IMG/VR virus record: IMGVR_UViG_3300023184_006895
Coordinates: 1-50,876 of that record
Length of the DNA: 50,876 nt
Direction: 5' to 3' (one strand)
DNA from: a virus
The notes under the pieces were generated by a model. The model saw only the letters and a list, made by a program, of their open reading frames with translations. It searched no databases and had not been told where the DNA came from. A program made the position numbers and the translations under genes. The stretch's first letter is position 1. The number at the start of each line of letters is the position of its first letter. Positions 50,008-50,876 of this stretch are shown in pieces.

Positions 50008-50360
50008 ATATTCGTTTTCAATTCTTCATGTTTTTCTCTATGGCAATTTGCACACAGCATCAAACATTTATCTAACTCTACTCTAACAGCTTCCCAACTT
50101 CTTGTATATCCTTTATGACTTATCCCAAAATCTTTTTTAGAAGGTTCTTTGTGATGAAATTCTAAGGCTGCAATACATTTATTATAACCGCAATATTCAC
50201 ATTTGCCACCTTTGTATTCAATGGCTTTTTCTTTTGTTTTCTCACGATGATATTGAACTCCTTCAGAACGACATTTAGTGCAGCGATAATAACCTCTACC
50301 TTCTAATACAAAGGAAACAACACCATGCTTAAGACACGTTCTATTTTCGTATTTATTCAT
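49998..50360 (-). CDS. HNH endonuclease, free-standing
   Basis: 120 residues. CTKC and CEYC pairs form a zinc site; LEFHHKEP and CLMLCANCHREKH supply the HNH active-site residues and a further CxxC. It resembles small homing endonucleases. It lies immediately upstream of the intron-bearing tRNA-Asn and ends 10 bases inside the tRNA, so it is probably transcribed with it. A TATTTAT element is 4 bases before the ATG. Confidence 0.9.
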   Translation of the reverse strand: MNKYENRTCLKHGVVSFVLEGRGYYRCTKCRSEGVQYHREKTKEKAIEYKGGKCEYCGYNKCIAALEFHHKEPSKKDFGISHKGYTRSWEAVRVELDKCLMLCANCHREKHEELKTNIPR

Positions 50361-50364
50361 ATAT

Positions 50365-50371
50365 ATAAATA
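50365..50371 (-). promoter_or_regulatory. TATTTAT element 4 bases upstream of the HNH ATG
   Basis: Minus strand ATATTTATATATATG, no Shine-Dalgarno. It partly overlaps the hairpin at 50369-50405. Confidence 0.35.
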
Positions 50372-50405
50372 TGTTGGTATAACACTAAATGCTATACCAA
50401 CATAT
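50369..50405. other. 13-bp perfect hairpin upstream of the HNH gene
   Basis: Arms ATATGTTGGTATA and TATACCAACATAT, loop of 11. No T-run follows, so it is not a standard terminator. It may regulate HNH expression or mark an element boundary. Confidence 0.6.
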
Positions 50406-50416
50406 AAATTAACTTA

Positions 50417-50433
50417 AAACTGAGCTACCTGGC
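50417..50433 (-). pseudogene. tRNA 5'-end remnant
   Basis: Minus strand GCCAGGTAGCTCAGTTT looks like an acceptor strand plus the first half of a D-arm, sharing TAGCTCAGTT with tRNA-Asn. No matching 3' half was found nearby. It may be a leftover from insertion of the HNH gene. Confidence 0.3.
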
Positions 50434-50439
50434 AATATA

Positions 50440-50850
50440 AACCCAGCATATCATACATCGCACATACTATATACTGAATTCATAACAATGATAGATACAA
50501 GTTCCATAAACATTATAAAGTAGGCTTGCTTGCTTAACGCTTCTATCTGCGTTCTCTTTCCCGAGAAGGGGCTTTGTCACCATTGCTTTTTAGAAAGGAA
50601 CACCTAAACCCTCATGGTTAGTCAGGTCGCTTCTGACTATCTCTAATCATCATGTTAGAGCTTATAATATATTATTTCCGATTTACAAGATTGCTCTTGA
50701 TTTTCCCCAACCAGCATTATAGACCCAAATATTAAATTAATATACTAAAAGCTACTTACGGCTCCTTTTATCCCATTGCCTTATCGGACCTCAAAGACGA
50801 TGAACGGTCCATCGGATAGGATAGAAAACTTATCATTTTTTAATGAACAA
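50440..50850 (-). ncRNA. non-coding stretch with several hairpins (candidate structured RNA)
   Basis: No plausible gene in about 490 bases between a tRNA end and the HNH gene. Minus strand holds hairpins GGACC/GGTCC (50785-50815 region), CTCTAA/TTAGAG, TAGTCAG/CTGACTA, TTCTC/GAGAA and AACGC/GCGTT. Large structured RNAs (GOLLD, ROOL) are known from phage tRNA islands; I cannot match this to either. Confidence 0.35.
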
Positions 50851-50852
50851 TT

Positions 50853-50876
50853 TGGATCGGGTGAGAATCGAACTCA
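50853..50876 (-). tRNA. tRNA 3' end (partial, runs off the window)
   Basis: T-loop TTCGATT, 3' T-stem strand CTCAC, acceptor strand CCGATCC and discriminator A are visible. The anticodon lies outside the window, so the amino acid is unknown. Confidence 0.8.

Noticed and set aside
50440-50850. A second group I intron
   Set aside because: GACTA and ATAGTC are present but in the wrong order for the R and S strands of P7, and no flanking exons fit.
1-50876. CRISPR arrays, insertion sequences or integrase/attachment sites
   Set aside because: No regularly spaced repeats, transposase or integrase genes were seen; the only mobile parts are the intron and the HNH gene.

Overview
This window is a stretch of a large tailed-phage genome with T4-like (contractile-tail) virion genes. 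It is AT-rich and gene-dense, with short spacers and many start/stop overlaps. Minus-strand genes from portal to baseplate follow the T4 morphogenesis logic: portal (gp20-like), prohead protease (gp21-like), core/scaffold, major capsid protein (gp23-like), neck proteins (gp13/gp14-like), sheath stabiliser (gp15-like), two tandem sheath paralogues, tail tube (gp19-like) and a gp26-like baseplate-hub protein. The gene content (GroEL, IF-1, CCA-adding enzyme, tRNAs, adenylosuccinate synthetase, Dps-like protein) suggests a jumbo-class genome. The host cannot be read directly. Two proteins resemble Myxococcota/deltaproteobacterial ones: a lipoprotein with CDxxDNDCDG motifs plus a VWA domain, and a Flp-type pilin with a GLSTVEY cleavage region. 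They hint at a host in that part of the tree.

Layout. 1-3.8 kb: partial NUDIX gene, baseplate-hub genes, a two-repeat protein and the tail tube. 3.8-12.6 kb: EF-hand/dockerin-like protein, two ~1000-residue sheaths, gp15- and gp14-like proteins. 12.6-20.5 kb: probable capsid cargo (two paralogues of unknown fold, two HAD phosphatases, two DGHHRW ParB/Srx-like proteins) around a gp13-like neck gene. 20.5-24.2 kb: small accessory genes and the VWA lipoprotein. 24.3-33.1 kb: capsid, core, protease and portal. 33.1-40.3 kb, plus strand: PD-(D/E)XK-like nuclease, Gly-rich protein, GapR-like protein and GroEL (with one minus-strand nucleotidyltransferase at 34.4-35.0 kb). 40.3-50.9 kb, minus strand: Dps-like protein, translation genes (SpoU methyltransferase, IF-1, CCA-adding enzyme, tRNAs), an amidoligase/GGCT pair, a sugar/LPS-type cupin and cytidylyltransferase, adenylosuccinate synthetase, a pilin-like protein, and a tRNA island with a group I intron in tRNA-Asn and an adjacent HNH gene.

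Main hypothesis. At least eight otherwise unrelated proteins carry a similar N-terminal amphipathic helix (type LLKEYIxLIIKE, ending in L/I-x-E). The prohead protease itself carries it, and so does each repeat of a two-repeat protein. Five proteins, including the scaffold, share a C-terminal W-x-x-L-A motif. By analogy with the T4 capsid-targeting sequence and the T4 gp21 cleavage rule (L/I-x-E), these look like signals that load enzymes into the prohead for delivery with the DNA.

A second theme is translation initiation: IF-1, an initiator-type tRNA with an altered elbow, and a recurrent TATTTAT element, in four cases only 4-5 bases upstream of ATG.
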